Positions 26,748 through 37,213 are shown, numbered from the stretch's first letter. The stretch: DNA of 64,000 nucleotides from Opacimonas sp014872805 (GCA_014872805.1 WKFN01000002.1:62001-126000), one strand, 5' to 3'. Program-made: numbers and translations. The notes: generated by a model from the sequence alone, not told the origin.

Positions 26748-28253
26748 TTACTCTTCTGTGCTGATACCAGCGCGATTGAGTAGGAACTGAGTAAGCATGC
26801 TCACCGGACGACCTGTTGCTCCTTTGTTTTTACCACTGTTCCACGCTGTACCCGCAATGTCTAAGTGAGCCCAGTTGTACTTTTTAGTGAAGCGCGACAA
26901 AAACGCACCAGCAGTAATCGTCCCTGCTGCACGACCACCAAGGTTGGTCATATCGGCAAATGGCGAATCCAATAATGGCTGATATTCGTCCCACAACGGC
27001 AAACGCCATGCTCGGTCAGAGGCTTGCTCAGATGCATTCAATAATTCATGTGCTAATGGGTTATGCGTTGACATCAACCCCGTTGCGTGATGCCCTAAGG
27101 CAATAATACACGCACCGGTTAAGGTCGCAATATCCACCACACATTCTGGCTCGTAGCGCTCGACATAAGTCAGAGCGTCACATAACACCAAACGACCCTC
27201 TGCATCCGTATTGAGTACTTCAACGGTTTGTCCCGACATAGTGGTCAAAATATCGCCTGGACGATATGCTTTGCCATCAGGCATGTTTTCACAGCCTGCC
27301 ATGACCCCTATAACATTGAGCGGCAAGTTTAGCTCGGCAACAGCGCGCATCACACCTAATACTGTCGCGGCACCGCCCATGTCGTATTTCATTTCATCCA
27401 TGCCAGCACCAGGCTTAATCGAAATACCGCCTGAATCAAAAGTAAGTCCTTTACCGACTAACACGATTGGCGCTTCGTCTTCGTCGCCACCGCGATGCTC
27501 AATAATACTCATCATGGATTCGTTCTCAGAGCCACGTCCCACGGCGAGATAGCTGTTCATCTTCAGCTCAGCCATTTGCGCTTCATCAACCACGCTGACA
27601 CTCAAATGATTAAATTCTTTTTGTAAAAGTTGAGCTTGCTCCCATAAGTATGCGGGATTACAAATATTAGGTGGCATGTTCGCAACATCACGAGTGGACT
27701 TTATGCCAGAAGCAATGGCAACACCGTGCTCAATGGCACGCTCTCCTGCAGAGAGTTCTTTGCGGGTCGGTACGTTAAAAGTGAGCTTGCGCAACGGACG
27801 ACGTGGCTCTCCCTTTTTGGTTTTTAATTGTAAAAACGTATATAAATTATGCTGTGTCGCTTCGACTGCGTGACGGACTTTCCAATAAATATCACGACCT
27901 TTTACGTGTAGTTCTGGAAGAAAGCACACCGCTTCCATAGAGCCCGTTTCATTTAGTGTTTTAATCGTTTTGGCGATGATATCTTTATATTGGCGTTCGT
28001 CTAACTCACGTTCTTTTCCGCAACCCACTAATAACACACGCTCACTGAGCACGTTTGGGACATGGTGTAATAACAACATCTGGCCTGCTTTGCCTTCCAG
28101 ATCTCCGCGGCGCAGAAGACCGCTGATATATCCTTCGCTGATTTCGTCAAGTTGTTCGGCGACGGCTGAAAGTCGACGTGGTTCGTAAACGCCGACTACG
28201 ATACAAGCGCTTCTTTGTTTCTCAGGACTACCACTTTTAACACTAAATTCCAT
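26748..28253 (-). CDS. pepA: Cytosol (leucyl) aminopeptidase A
   Basis: 501 residues from the ATG at 28253, which has AGGA 8 bases upstream. The M17 metal and catalytic blocks are VGKGLTFDSGGISIKPG, MKYDMGGAAT and the signature NTDAEGRLVLCDAL, followed by VDIATLTGA. It is a hexameric two-metal aminopeptidase; in E. coli PepA also binds DNA at cer and carAB. Divergent from lptF across about 95 bases, as in many relatives. Confidence 0.96.
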   Translation of the reverse strand: MEFSVKSGSPEKQRSACIVVGVYEPRRLSAVAEQLDEISEGYISGLLRRGDLEGKAGQMLLLHHVPNVLSERVLLVGCGKERELDERQYKDIIAKTIKTLNETGSMEAVCFLPELHVKGRDIYWKVRHAVEATQHNLYTFLQLKTKKGEPRRPLRKLTFNVPTRKELSAGERAIEHGVAIASGIKSTRDVANMPPNICNPAYLWEQAQLLQKEFNHLSVSVVDEAQMAELKMNSYLAVGRGSENESMMSIIEHRGGDEDEAPIVLVGKGLTFDSGGISIKPGAGMDEMKYDMGGAATVLGVMRAVAELNLPLNVIGVMAGCENMPDGKAYRPGDILTTMSGQTVEVLNTDAEGRLVLCDALTYVERYEPECVVDIATLTGACIIALGHHATGLMSTHNPLAHELLNASEQASDRAWRLPLWDEYQPLLDSPFADMTNLGGRAAGTITAGAFLSRFTKKYNWAHLDIAGTAWNSGKNKGATGRPVSMLTQFLLNRAGISTEE

Positions 28254-28348
28254 GCACAATTCCTAATAAAAACTTGATTAAAACTCTAGTTTACTTAAAA
28301 ATTCAACTTTCGCCATAGAAATTCGCACTTTTGTTGAGTCCATTCACC

Positions 28349-29449
28349 ATGATTATTTTTCGCTACCTGTTGAAAGAAACGCTCAAATCACAAGTAGCGA
28401 TATTCTTGATCTTAATGGCTATTTTCATCACTTTGCGCTTTGTTCGTGTGTTAGGAGATGCCACTGATGGTGAAATCCCTGCGAATCTGGTGATTGGCTT
28501 TTTATCTCTGTATTCTCCCGTGTTGGCCTCATTAATTTTGCCGATCAGTTTTTTCTTGGGGATTATGATAGCGCATGGTCGCCTATACGTTGATTCAGAG
28601 ATGACCGTTTTACGGGCGTGTGGGGTATCGGAGTGGTACGTGACACGCGTCACCTTGTTCCTCTCTTTATTACTCGGTTTGGTGACAGCAAGCGTGACCA
28701 TGGTTGCTGCACCACTAGCCGTAGAACAGGAATATCAGTTGCGTGAGCAAGCCGGAGCCAAATCAGGCATCGCAGCAATTATCCCTGGGCGCTTTCAACA
28801 AACCGGCTCATCAGATGTCGTGATATTTGTACATGATGTAGATACTTCTGAGAACCAATTGCGCAAAATATTTTTATCGAGCGTAAACACTCAAACAGAT
28901 GAAACCATACAACTGGTGTATGCCGAATCAGGTGATATTGAAGTCCTATCCGACGGAACACAACTCCTCACACTTTATAATGGCCAGCAAACAATTGGTG
29001 AACTTGGCACAAAAGCCTATCATTCCATTGCGTTTGATACTTATCGAATCCAAGTCGGAGAGCGCCAACCGGATCAAGTTCGACGCAAAATTGCCGCCGC
29101 CCCCACCGTTGCGTTACTCGGCAACTCGGAACCGGCTGCCGTCGCTGAATGGCAATGGCGATTGGCGATCCCTCTTTCATTACCTTTTTTGACGTTGCTT
29201 GCGGTGCCATTGAGCTCGGTCAACCCTAGACAAGGTCGGTTTGGTAAATTGCTCCCGGGCATATTACTGTATTTGGGATATTTTTTATTGCTGATGTCGG
29301 CTCGACGCGCTTTGGAGGACGGTAAATTACCCGAGCAAATAGGCCTGTGGTGGGTACATGGGATTATACTCTTGATTGGTTTTGTGTTGATTTCACGACA
29401 ACGCAGTACCGGCGTAAAGATGCGTAAAATCATAAAAGGAGCCAAATAA
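28349..29449 (+). CDS. lptF: LPS export ABC transporter permease LptF
   Basis: 366 residues from the ATG at 28349 (MIIFRYLLKETLKSQ, the usual LptF start). A TTG at 28331 is rejected. Six membrane helices in two groups flank a periplasmic beta-jellyroll (about residues 120-260). With LptG and LptB it extracts LPS and passes it to LptC. lptG starts 2 bases after its stop. Confidence 0.95.
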   Translation: MIIFRYLLKETLKSQVAIFLILMAIFITLRFVRVLGDATDGEIPANLVIGFLSLYSPVLASLILPISFFLGIMIAHGRLYVDSEMTVLRACGVSEWYVTRVTLFLSLLLGLVTASVTMVAAPLAVEQEYQLREQAGAKSGIAAIIPGRFQQTGSSDVVIFVHDVDTSENQLRKIFLSSVNTQTDETIQLVYAESGDIEVLSDGTQLLTLYNGQQTIGELGTKAYHSIAFDTYRIQVGERQPDQVRRKIAAAPTVALLGNSEPAAVAEWQWRLAIPLSLPFLTLLAVPLSSVNPRQGRFGKLLPGILLYLGYFLLLMSARRALEDGKLPEQIGLWWVHGIILLIGFVLISRQRSTGVKMRKIIKGAK

Positions 29450-29451
29450 TC

Positions 29452-30516
29452 ATGTTTTCTATCATTGATATCTACATCGCTCGCACTTTACTTGGCACTG
29501 TATTTGTGACATTGACGACGCTTATCGGACTGAGTTCATTAATTAAATTTGTTGAGCAGTTGCGCAAAGTAGGCGAAGGCGATTATGACTTGGTCGTGGC
29601 GGGAGTTTTTGTCTTGTATAGTATTCCTCGCGACTTAGAGCAATTTTTTCCCATGGCGACTCTCATTGGTGGCTTAATCGGTATGGGCGTATTGGCCAGT
29701 AATTCTGAACTCGTTGTGATGCAAGCCGCAGGCATGAGTAAATGGAAAATCATTCAATCGGCAATGAAATGTGCCGTTGTGATGGTGCTGGTTATTCTCA
29801 TAATTGGAGAGTTTTTAACGCCTGCAAGTGAAACAAAAGCAAAACAAATCCGCAATGAAGCGCTGTCAAGAGGACAGATATTCACCGGGAATAAAGCGGC
29901 TTGGACGAAGGATGGCGCCGATTTTGTCCAGATTGGTAGTGTATTTAATCAAAACGCTTTAGGCGATGTGACCTTGTACAAGTTTGATGAATCGCTTTCT
30001 TTGCAACAAATCATTCGTGCTCAACATGCTGACTTTATCGAAGATTCTTGGGCCTTGCAAGATGTTCAAATTACGTATTTTAACGCCAATTCAGTGAACA
30101 CTAATCAAGTCTCGTTACTCGAATGGAAAGCCGGCCTCACGCCGGATAAATTAAGTGTTGCGACAGTCAAACCTGAAGCACTATCAATTAGAGGACTAGC
30201 GGGATACGTTGAGTATTTGGAAAACAACCAACAAGATGCCAAACGCTATGAATTAGCCATGTGGCGCAAAATCATTCAACCCATTTCGGTATGTGTGATG
30301 CTACTGATGGCATTCTCGTTTATTTTTGGGCCGTTGCGCTCAAGCTCTATGGGATCACGCATTATTCTTGGCACTTTGACAGGATTTGGCTTTTTTATCG
30401 CGAATGAAGTGTTTGGTCCCTTTGCTTTGGTATACAGTATTCCAGCTTTTTGGGGTGCATTATTACCTTCGGTATTATTTACTGTGATAGCTTTAATACT
30501 GTTACGCAGGCAGTAA
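29452..30516 (+). CDS. lptG: LPS export ABC transporter permease LptG
   Basis: 354 residues with the same layout as LptF. The N-terminal IIDIYIARTLLGTVFVTL and the segment LEQFFPMATLIGGLIGMGVLASNSELVVMQAAGMS (coupling-helix region) are typical of LptG. Coupled to lptF. lptB, lptA and lptC are not in the window. Its stop lies 6 bases from the convergent RDD gene. Confidence 0.95.
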   Translation: MFSIIDIYIARTLLGTVFVTLTTLIGLSSLIKFVEQLRKVGEGDYDLVVAGVFVLYSIPRDLEQFFPMATLIGGLIGMGVLASNSELVVMQAAGMSKWKIIQSAMKCAVVMVLVILIIGEFLTPASETKAKQIRNEALSRGQIFTGNKAAWTKDGADFVQIGSVFNQNALGDVTLYKFDESLSLQQIIRAQHADFIEDSWALQDVQITYFNANSVNTNQVSLLEWKAGLTPDKLSVATVKPEALSIRGLAGYVEYLENNQQDAKRYELAMWRKIIQPISVCVMLLMAFSFIFGPLRSSSMGSRIILGTLTGFGFFIANEVFGPFALVYSIPAFWGALLPSVLFTVIALILLRRQ

Positions 30517-30522
30517 ACCCGT

Positions 30523-31038
30523 TTATCGCCAATTCTTATGGTCGTTGGCCGATTTAGTTAATACCAGCATTTCGGTTTGCGATGCGCGATCTTGCAATGC
30601 AAGCTTATGCTTGCGGTCAAACAAGCAGAACAAAGTTCCTAAGCCCAGGAGTGACGTGAGTAATCGTACCCATAAACGTAATAGGGTAACGGGTTCATCA
30701 ACTGTACTGTATAGACGCAATCGCCATGCCCTCATGCCAATCGTTTGTCCGCCTTTGGCCCAGAACCACATAAAAAAACCAATGACCCAACTCACAGTCC
30801 ATGCGGTGAATACAATCTGATATGTTTGTGAAGATGTTGATAATTCCGTCAGTTCGCTAAATTCTTGACCATACCAGCCAAGCTTGAATCCGAGTAAGGC
30901 TAGTAGGGTAAAAACGATGGCCGCAATCATGAATACCGCAGTAGCTACTAAGCTGTCATACACCATGGCGGCTAGCCGGCGCAAGAAACCAGCACGTGGG
31001 AAATCATCGGTATTAAGAGGGGATTCACTGTTGTTCAT
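30523..31038 (-). CDS. RDD family membrane protein
   Basis: 171 residues with RAGFLRRLAAMVYDSLVATAVFM, the Arg-Asp-bearing helix that names the family, and three or four hydrophobic segments. GGQTIGMRAWRLRL and DRKHKLALQDRASQT are also conserved in RDD proteins. Function unknown; some RDD proteins act in Na+/H+ or metabolite transport. Often found beside lptG in gammaproteobacteria. Confidence 0.88.
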   Translation of the reverse strand: MNNSESPLNTDDFPRAGFLRRLAAMVYDSLVATAVFMIAAIVFTLLALLGFKLGWYGQEFSELTELSTSSQTYQIVFTAWTVSWVIGFFMWFWAKGGQTIGMRAWRLRLYSTVDEPVTLLRLWVRLLTSLLGLGTLFCLFDRKHKLALQDRASQTEMLVLTKSANDHKNWR

Positions 31039-31081
31039 AATGTTGGCATTAAATTTTTTTTGCTAGTTTACAACAAATTAC

Positions 31082-31109
31082 TTGCGTATGTAGCGTTCAT
31101 CGCTATAAT
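31082..31109 (+). promoter_or_regulatory. Sigma-70 promoter of the tRNA-Leu gene
   Basis: TTGCGT (-35), 16-base spacer, TATAAT (-10), ending about 35 bases before the tRNA. Near-consensus spacing and sequence for a stable-RNA promoter. Confidence 0.7.
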
Positions 31110-31143
31110 TCTCGCACCAATTCGGTAAATCCATATCTTCAGT

Positions 31144-31230
31144 GCCAGAGTGGCGGAATTGGTAGACGCAGCGGATTCAAAATCCGCCGCCCGTGAGGGT
31201 GTGCCGGTTCAAGTCCGGCCTCTGGTACCA
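31144..31230 (+). tRNA. tRNA-Leu (anticodon CAA)
   Basis: 87 bases with encoded CCA. Acceptor arms GCCAGAG / CTCTGGT; anticodon stem GCGGA / TCCGC around TTCAAAA, giving anticodon CAA (reads UUG). A long variable arm (class II) and T-arm GCCGGTTCAAGTCCGGC. An Rhs fragment begins directly after it, so this tRNA may mark an old insertion point. Confidence 0.97.
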
Positions 31231-31237
31231 TACACTA

Positions 31238-31476
31238 TTTCAATACGATGCATTTGCTGTGCCTGATGGCATTAATAACACCTTGTTTGACTACATGGGG
31301 CAACTGTATATAAACGAGTTACAATTATACTACTATAAAGCACGGATTGATCATCCAAAGTTAAGATCGCTTCCTGCAAACTGACCCTGTGGGTTATGAA
31401 GATCAGATGAATCTTTATGCCTATGAGCATAATGATCCGATTAATGCTACAGACCCATCAGGTAAAGTTACCAAAC
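31238..31476 (+). pseudogene. Frameshifted Rhs core C-terminal fragment
   Basis: Frame one reads YDAFAVPDG, NTLFDYMGQLYI and LQLYYYKARIDHPKL. A frameshift near 31355 is followed by RFLQTDPVGYEDQMNLYAY, then NDPINATDPSGK. Together these match the end of the Rhs/YD-repeat core (consensus YYYRAR..HP..GRFLQTDP.GY..G.NLYAY..NDP). Both the long 5' part and the variable toxin tip are missing, and no start codon is present. It is decayed debris in the 348-base spacer after the tRNA. Confidence 0.8.
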
Positions 31477-31533
31477 TATTAAAAACTGCTTGTATAATCC
31501 CGCATCGGCAATATAGAAATCACCACTTAATAC

Positions 31534-31561
31534 AAAAAAAGCGCCAATTAGGCGCTTTTTT
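31534..31561. terminator. Bidirectional terminator at the end of the TonB receptor remnant
   Basis: AAAAAAA, stem GCGCC / GGCGC extended by A-T pairs (loop AATTA), TTTTTT. It lies just after the receptor stop (31579, - strand). Confidence 0.75.
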
Positions 31562-31578
31562 ATCAGGTACATTAGTTC

Positions 31579-33377
31579 TTAGAATGAGTACACTACACGA
31601 CCATAGTAGTAACCACCGTTAATACCGATTGGTGAAGTAGTTGGGTAAGCAGAACCTACAACACCCGCCCATGGGTTGTTGTCTGGTCGCTCATCAAACG
31701 CATTCTTCATACCAACAGAAACACGAAGGTTATCTGAGTAGTTATAACCGACTTCAATATCTACTGTCGTCTCTGCACCTACCTCAATTGGTAATGCGCC
31801 ACCGGCATCCAAGTGGTCTTCAAAGATTGAATCAAAGTAGTTCACACGTGCAAGAACATTCATATCACCCACAGTGTGATTTGCGGTTAAACTCGCACGG
31901 AATGCAGGTAGATTTTCCTCAAACATACGAATACGTGTTGTATCAAACAAGCCTTGTGCACCTGCTTTAACACTTGATACTTCTGTGTCAGTCCAGTTTG
32001 CAGCCAATGCAAACGCAGTTTCACCTTCACCCATATCCATTGTGTAATTTGCGACCAAATCCACACCTGAAGTCTCAGTTGAGAACGCGTTGGTGAAGAA
32101 TTTAATAGACGATAAGCTGCTTGCGTCCAGATTACCTGCGGCTGCGAGGGCTGAACGATCGTCATCAGTCAATGCAATCGTAGAAGAGATAGCCAAACGG
32201 TCATCGACTTCGATGTCAAAGTAATCTAATGTTACAAATAAACCATTGTCGAATTCAGCTACCAAGCCCACTGACATTGAAGTTGATTCCTCTGGAGATA
32301 ATGGTTGAGCGCCTTTGCGAATAGAAACTGCATCGGTTGGTGGTAACGTTGCTTCGTCTTGTAAGCCATTTGGACCAAACGCTGTAGAAACGTTACGAAC
32401 ACTGGATTGACCAATCGTCGGCGCTTTAAAGCCTGTAGCAAACGCACCACGGATAGCGAAGTTATCGTCGATTTGGTAACGCGCTGATACCTTACCTTTT
32501 ACCGTTGCACCGAAGTCTGTGAAGTCTTCATAACGCAATGCAGCACCAATAGTTAATACATCATCTACATTTAGCTCTGAATCTGCATAAAGCGCAAACG
32601 AGTTACGGCTAGCTTTGCCTTGATAACGAGCTGACAAACCTGGAAAACCATTTGAACCGATACCAAAACCTTGAGCCGCTAAAGGACCTACTTCATAAGA
32701 AGCTGGATCACCTGCAATCGAATCGAATGCTTCATAACGGTATTCAACACCAGCAGCCGCAAAAAATGCGTCAGTGATGTATTTATTAAAGTCAGCGTTA
32801 AATGCCACTTCTGTTTGCGTGTAAGTACCTGGCTTGAAAGACAGCGGTGTGTTTGGACCAAGCGATGGGTTGATCGTGTTTGAAATCAAATATTCAATTT
32901 CATTTTCACCAAACGACACACTCACATCGTAGTTTGTTTCGCTTTCTAATTCACCACGTGTACCCATTACTAATGAGGTATCCGTTACAACACCACCGAA
33001 CTTAGGCGTAAAACCACCTGGTAATAATTCATTGAACGCAAAACAATCTGGGTTGTTTGCAACTTCATTGATATAACGAGGGTTTGTTAATACGTTGTCG
33101 CCAACTGTAATTGTTGGACAGTTACCTGTTCCATCAGCGGTTAAATCAGCAATTAGAAGCAACTGTTCACCATCTTCTGTTGTACCACCGTCGTTTACAC
33201 CACCACGGTTATGTGGATTACGGAAATAGAAACCACCTTCTACTTCACGCTGTGAAACACCACCAAATAGATAAGCTTCAGAATCTGCATCCAATTCCAA
33301 GCCTGCGTTCATGAAGACTTTGAAATCTTTTTTGATTTCAGGAGTACCCCAAACTTGAGCAGCAGGTTGTGCGACAA
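31579..33377 (-). pseudogene. 5'-truncated TonB-dependent receptor (beta-barrel only)
   Basis: An open frame of about 600 codons with the barrel part of a TonB-dependent receptor: RFDARY-type strands, SARYQIDDNFAIRGAFATGFK, AEFDNGLFVTLDYFDIEVDD, and a C-terminal YGRVVYSF ending in Phe as outer-membrane barrels do. Signal peptide, TonB box and plug are absent. Receptor-like sequence continues upstream of the first ATG (33312) as WGTPEIKKDFKVF. It stops at the hairpin after prpF, with an in-frame TAG at 33400-33402. The gene is therefore a remnant and probably not functional. Confidence 0.82.
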
Positions 33378-33401
33378 AGCGCCAAGCAATGGGTTGGCGC
33401 T
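33378..33401 (-). terminator. Probable terminator after prpF
   Basis: On the - strand, AGCGCCAA, 8-base loop, TTGGCGCT, then TTGTC. It lies 25 bases after the prpF stop and at the exact border of the truncated receptor. Confidence 0.6.
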
Positions 33402-33425
33402 AAATATGTTTAATGGCTTCAATAT

Positions 33426-34619
33426 TTACACAGTAGGTTCTGGTACTCTTACCCAACCTTCCATCAATATCCTCGCACTGCGACTCATTACGACACGCTC
33501 AACTTGCCATTGACCATCGACTTCTGTAGCCGAAGCCCCAACTTTGAGTGTACCAGAGGGATGACCAAACGTCACCGCATCGCGTTCACTACCACCGGCT
33601 GCTTCATTGACCAAAGTACCGGGAATCGCAGAGGCTGTTGCAATGGCAACTGCAGCGGTTCCCATCATAGCGTGATGCAGTTTGCCCATCGACAAGGCAC
33701 GGACGTGGCAGTCAATCTCGGATGCGCTGATTGCAGCCCCCGCCGAACTGACATAATCTTGCGCGGGTGAAACAAAGGCGATCTTTGGAATATGCTGAGA
33801 TGTCGCTGCCGTTTCAATATCAGGACTCAAGCCCATCGCCACTGCGCCATGTAGACGGATTATTTCAAAGCGTTCTAACGCATCCTCATCACCATTAATC
33901 GCTTCTTGCAATTCCGTGCCTTGATAGCCCAAATCCGACGCTCTAAAAAACAGTGTTGGAATGCCAGAGTTCACCATACTGACATCAAACTCGCCAATAA
34001 GAGGCACTTGTAAGCGGTCAACTGTATTCCCGGTAGGTAAAACAAGTTCATCTGGCTCAACCGGTGCGACAAACGCAATCGGCACTTCAGCAGCAGGGAA
34101 CGTCACGCCATCCAGCATAAAATCACCTGTCTCTTGCACTTGTCCATTCGTAATGGGCACAGAAGCAATGATCGTTTTGCCAATGTTTTGCTGCCAGATA
34201 CGCACTTCACACACCCCATTTTCTGGAATGCGCTCAGCCGCTACTAAGCCTTTTTCAATCGCAAAAGAGCCCACAGCTGCCGTTAAGTTACCGCAGTTAC
34301 CCGACCAATCGACAAAGGCTCTATCAATCGCTACTTGGCCAAACAAATAGTTCACATCGTGATTGGGTTGGTCTGAAACTGACAAAATCACCGTTTTGGA
34401 AGTGCTTGACGTCGCTCCACCCATGCCATCAGTGTGTTTGCCATAAGGATCAGGACTACCAATGACACGTAACAAGAGCGCATCGCGATACGGGCCTGGT
34501 TGCTGGGCTTTTTCAGGCAAGTCCTCTAGGACAAAAAATACGCCTTTGGAGGTGCCGCCACGCATGTAGGTGGCGGGAACTTTTATCTGAGGTGTATGTT
34601 TTTCAGATGCAACTGACAT
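33426..34619 (-). CDS. prpF: 2-methylaconitate cis-trans isomerase PrpF
   Basis: 397 residues. PATYMRGGTSKGVFFVLEDLP, GMGGATSSTSKTVIL, VDWSGNCGNLTAAVG and VNSGIPTLFFRASDLG match PrpF (AcnD-accessory). It isomerises 2-methyl-cis/trans-aconitate in the AcnD branch of the methylcitrate cycle. Its ATG overlaps the acnD stop by one base, so the two are translationally coupled. Last gene of the prp operon. Confidence 0.95.
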   Translation of the reverse strand: MSVASEKHTPQIKVPATYMRGGTSKGVFFVLEDLPEKAQQPGPYRDALLLRVIGSPDPYGKHTDGMGGATSSTSKTVILSVSDQPNHDVNYLFGQVAIDRAFVDWSGNCGNLTAAVGSFAIEKGLVAAERIPENGVCEVRIWQQNIGKTIIASVPITNGQVQETGDFMLDGVTFPAAEVPIAFVAPVEPDELVLPTGNTVDRLQVPLIGEFDVSMVNSGIPTLFFRASDLGYQGTELQEAINGDEDALERFEIIRLHGAVAMGLSPDIETAATSQHIPKIAFVSPAQDYVSSAGAAISASEIDCHVRALSMGKLHHAMMGTAAVAIATASAIPGTLVNEAAGGSERDAVTFGHPSGTLKVGASATEVDGQWQVERVVMSRSARILMEGWVRVPEPTV

Positions 34620-37213
34620 TACGCCACCTGCCCTTCTAAAAAGTCCTGAGCAAAGCGCTGTAATACACCACCTGCGCTATAGACAGACACTTCTTCAGCG
34701 GTATCCAGGCGACATTTGACGGGTGCGCGCATGACTTCACCGTTCGCTCGTGTAATCACCAGGGTTAATTCTGCACCGGCATCCACTTTACCTTCGATAG
34801 CAAAGGTTTCAGTGCCGTCAATCTGGTATGTGTGACGGGTTTCGCCGTTGATAAACTCAACCGGTAATACGCCCATGCCCACAAGGTTCGTACGGTGAAT
34901 GCGCTCAAATCCTTCTGCCACAATCACTTCAACGCCAGCGAGACGTACGCCTTTGGCCGCCCAGTCGCGTGATGAACCTTGCCCATAGTCTGCCCCTGCC
35001 ACAATAATCAGCGGTTGCTTGCGCTGCATATAAGTTTCAATGACTTCCCACATACGCATAGTCTGACCTTCTGGCTCTAAACGCGCCAAGGAGCCTTGCA
35101 CGATTTCGCCATTATCATCGCGCACCATTTCATTGAGTAATTTCGGGTTTGCGAATGTTGCACGTTGGGCCGTTAAATGGTCGCCACGGTGCGTGGCATA
35201 CGAGTTAAAGTCTTCTTCTGGCAAGCCCATTTTCGCCAAATATTCACCGGCAGCAGATGAGGCCAAAATCGCATTCGATGGTGATAAATGGTCTGTGGTA
35301 ATATTGTCACCTAACACAGCCAGTGCGCGCATACCTTGCATGGTACGAGGTGCGGCCAAAGCGCCCTCCCAATAAGGTGGTCGACGAATGTAAGTTGACA
35401 TTTCACGCCAATCGTATAACGGATTGTTTTTCTCGCCGTAGTCCACACTCAAATCAAACATGGGCGTATAAACAGATTTGAACATCTCAGGTTTGACGCT
35501 GGCTTTGATGATCGCATCGACTTCCGCATCGTCTGGCCAGATATCTTTTAGGTAAACCGGATTGCCATCTTTATCATTCCCCAACGCGTCTTTTTCGATA
35601 TCAAAACGCATAGAGCCTGCAATCGCATACGCGACCACTAACGGCGGAGACGCTAGGAAAGCCTGAGAGGCATATGGGTGGATACGGCCATCAAAATTAC
35701 GGTTACCGGATAACACGGCAGTTGCATACAAATCACGGTCGATGATTTCTTGTTGGATGGCAGGATCCAGTGCCCCTGACATGCCGTTACACGACGTACA
35801 GGCATAAGCAACAATACCAAAGCCTAGCTGTTCTAGTTCAGATAAAAGCCCAGCTTCTTCCAGGTACATCTTGACGACTTTTGATCCTGGCGCAAGTGAT
35901 GATTTGACCCATGGCTGACGAGTTAAGCCTAACTCATTGGCTTTTTTGGCTAGCATGCCGGCCATAATGACATTGCGTGGATTCGAGGTATTCGTACATG
36001 AAGTAATCGCTGCGATGATCACCGCCCCATCTGGCATCAAACCGTCTGGCTTGTCATAGGCTTTAGCTATGCCGCGCTCGCTCAGTTCTTTCACTGGTAA
36101 TTTGGCATGCGGATTGGATGGACCTGCCATGTTGCGCTCAACTGCAGATAGATCAAAACGCAAGATACGCTCGTATTCTGCACCGACCATACTGTCCGCC
36201 CAAAGGCCGGTGGTTTTGGCATAGTGCTCAACCAACGCGACTTGCTCAGGCTCACGTCCCGTAAGGTTCAAGTAATCAATAGTTTGCTCGTCAATATAGA
36301 ACATCGCTGCCGTCGCGCCGTATTCTGGCGTCATATTGGAGATGGTTGCACGGTCGCCCAATGACAGGTGTTTGGTACCCTCACCATAAAACTCTAAGTA
36401 AGCGCCCACTACCCTTTCTTGACGGAGGAACTGGGTCAATGCCAATACGATATCCGTTGAGGTGATGCCCGCTTGTGGTTTGCCGGTAAACTCGACACCG
36501 ACAATATCCGGCAAGCGCATATATGAGGCACGACCTAACATGACATTTTCAGCTTCAAGACCACCCACACCGATAGAGATCACGCCCAACGCATCGGTAT
36601 GCGGCGTGTGCGAGTCAGTACCCACACACGTATCTGGGAAAGCAACGTTATCGCGCAACTGCACAACTGGCGACATTTTCTCTAGGTTAATCTGGTGCAT
36701 GATCCCATTGCCAGGAGGAATAACATCCACGTTCTTAAACGCGGTTTTGGTCCAGTTGATAAAGTGGAAACGGTCTTCGTTGCGACGATCTTCAATCGCG
36801 CGATTTTTTTCAAAGGCGTCTACTTCAAAGCCTCCGTGCTCAACGGCCAAAGAGTGATCTACGATCAACTGGGTCGGTACGACTGGGTTAACTTTAGCTG
36901 GATCGCCGCCTTTATCGGCAATTGCATCACGCAAACCAGCCAAGTCGACTAATGCCGTTTGCCCCAAAATATCGTGACACACCACGCGTGCTGGGAACCA
37001 TGGAAAATCTTGCTCGCGCTTGCGGTAAATCAGCTGTTCCAACGACACGTTGAGCATGGCTGGATCGCATTTGCGCACCAAATTCTCGGCGAGTACTTTG
37101 GAAGTGTAAGGTAATTTGGCCCACGCATCGGCTTCGATCGCGTTGACCGCGGCCTCAGCGTTGAAATATTCAACGCTTGAGCCAGGTAGGGTTTGTTTAA
37201 ACTCGGTATTCAT
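34619..37213 (-). CDS. acnD: Fe/S-dependent 2-methylisocitrate dehydratase AcnD
   Basis: 864 residues, aconitase A-like. The cluster cysteines lie in ITSCTNTSNPRNV and YACTSCNGMSGALDP. GVGGLEAENVMLGR and SSRDWAAKGVRLAGV are active-site blocks of the AcnA/AcnD group. It is identified as AcnD by its close link to prpF, which AcnD needs. It converts 2-methylcitrate to 2-methylaconitate during propionate breakdown. Confidence 0.95.
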   Translation of the reverse strand: MNTEFKQTLPGSSVEYFNAEAAVNAIEADAWAKLPYTSKVLAENLVRKCDPAMLNVSLEQLIYRKREQDFPWFPARVVCHDILGQTALVDLAGLRDAIADKGGDPAKVNPVVPTQLIVDHSLAVEHGGFEVDAFEKNRAIEDRRNEDRFHFINWTKTAFKNVDVIPPGNGIMHQINLEKMSPVVQLRDNVAFPDTCVGTDSHTPHTDALGVISIGVGGLEAENVMLGRASYMRLPDIVGVEFTGKPQAGITSTDIVLALTQFLRQERVVGAYLEFYGEGTKHLSLGDRATISNMTPEYGATAAMFYIDEQTIDYLNLTGREPEQVALVEHYAKTTGLWADSMVGAEYERILRFDLSAVERNMAGPSNPHAKLPVKELSERGIAKAYDKPDGLMPDGAVIIAAITSCTNTSNPRNVIMAGMLAKKANELGLTRQPWVKSSLAPGSKVVKMYLEEAGLLSELEQLGFGIVAYACTSCNGMSGALDPAIQQEIIDRDLYATAVLSGNRNFDGRIHPYASQAFLASPPLVVAYAIAGSMRFDIEKDALGNDKDGNPVYLKDIWPDDAEVDAIIKASVKPEMFKSVYTPMFDLSVDYGEKNNPLYDWREMSTYIRRPPYWEGALAAPRTMQGMRALAVLGDNITTDHLSPSNAILASSAAGEYLAKMGLPEEDFNSYATHRGDHLTAQRATFANPKLLNEMVRDDNGEIVQGSLARLEPEGQTMRMWEVIETYMQRKQPLIIVAGADYGQGSSRDWAAKGVRLAGVEVIVAEGFERIHRTNLVGMGVLPVEFINGETRHTYQIDGTETFAIEGKVDAGAELTLVITRANGEVMRAPVKCRLDTAEEVSVYSAGGVLQRFAQDFLEGQVA

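Noticed and set aside
27211..27552. Open frame of 113 codons opposite pepA
   Set aside because: Shadow of pepA on the other strand; Ser/Pro-rich without family marks.
31389..31622. A separate 77-residue gene after the tRNA
   Set aside because: It starts inside the Rhs-like sequence at the frameshift and its end reads through a terminator; it is a remnant.
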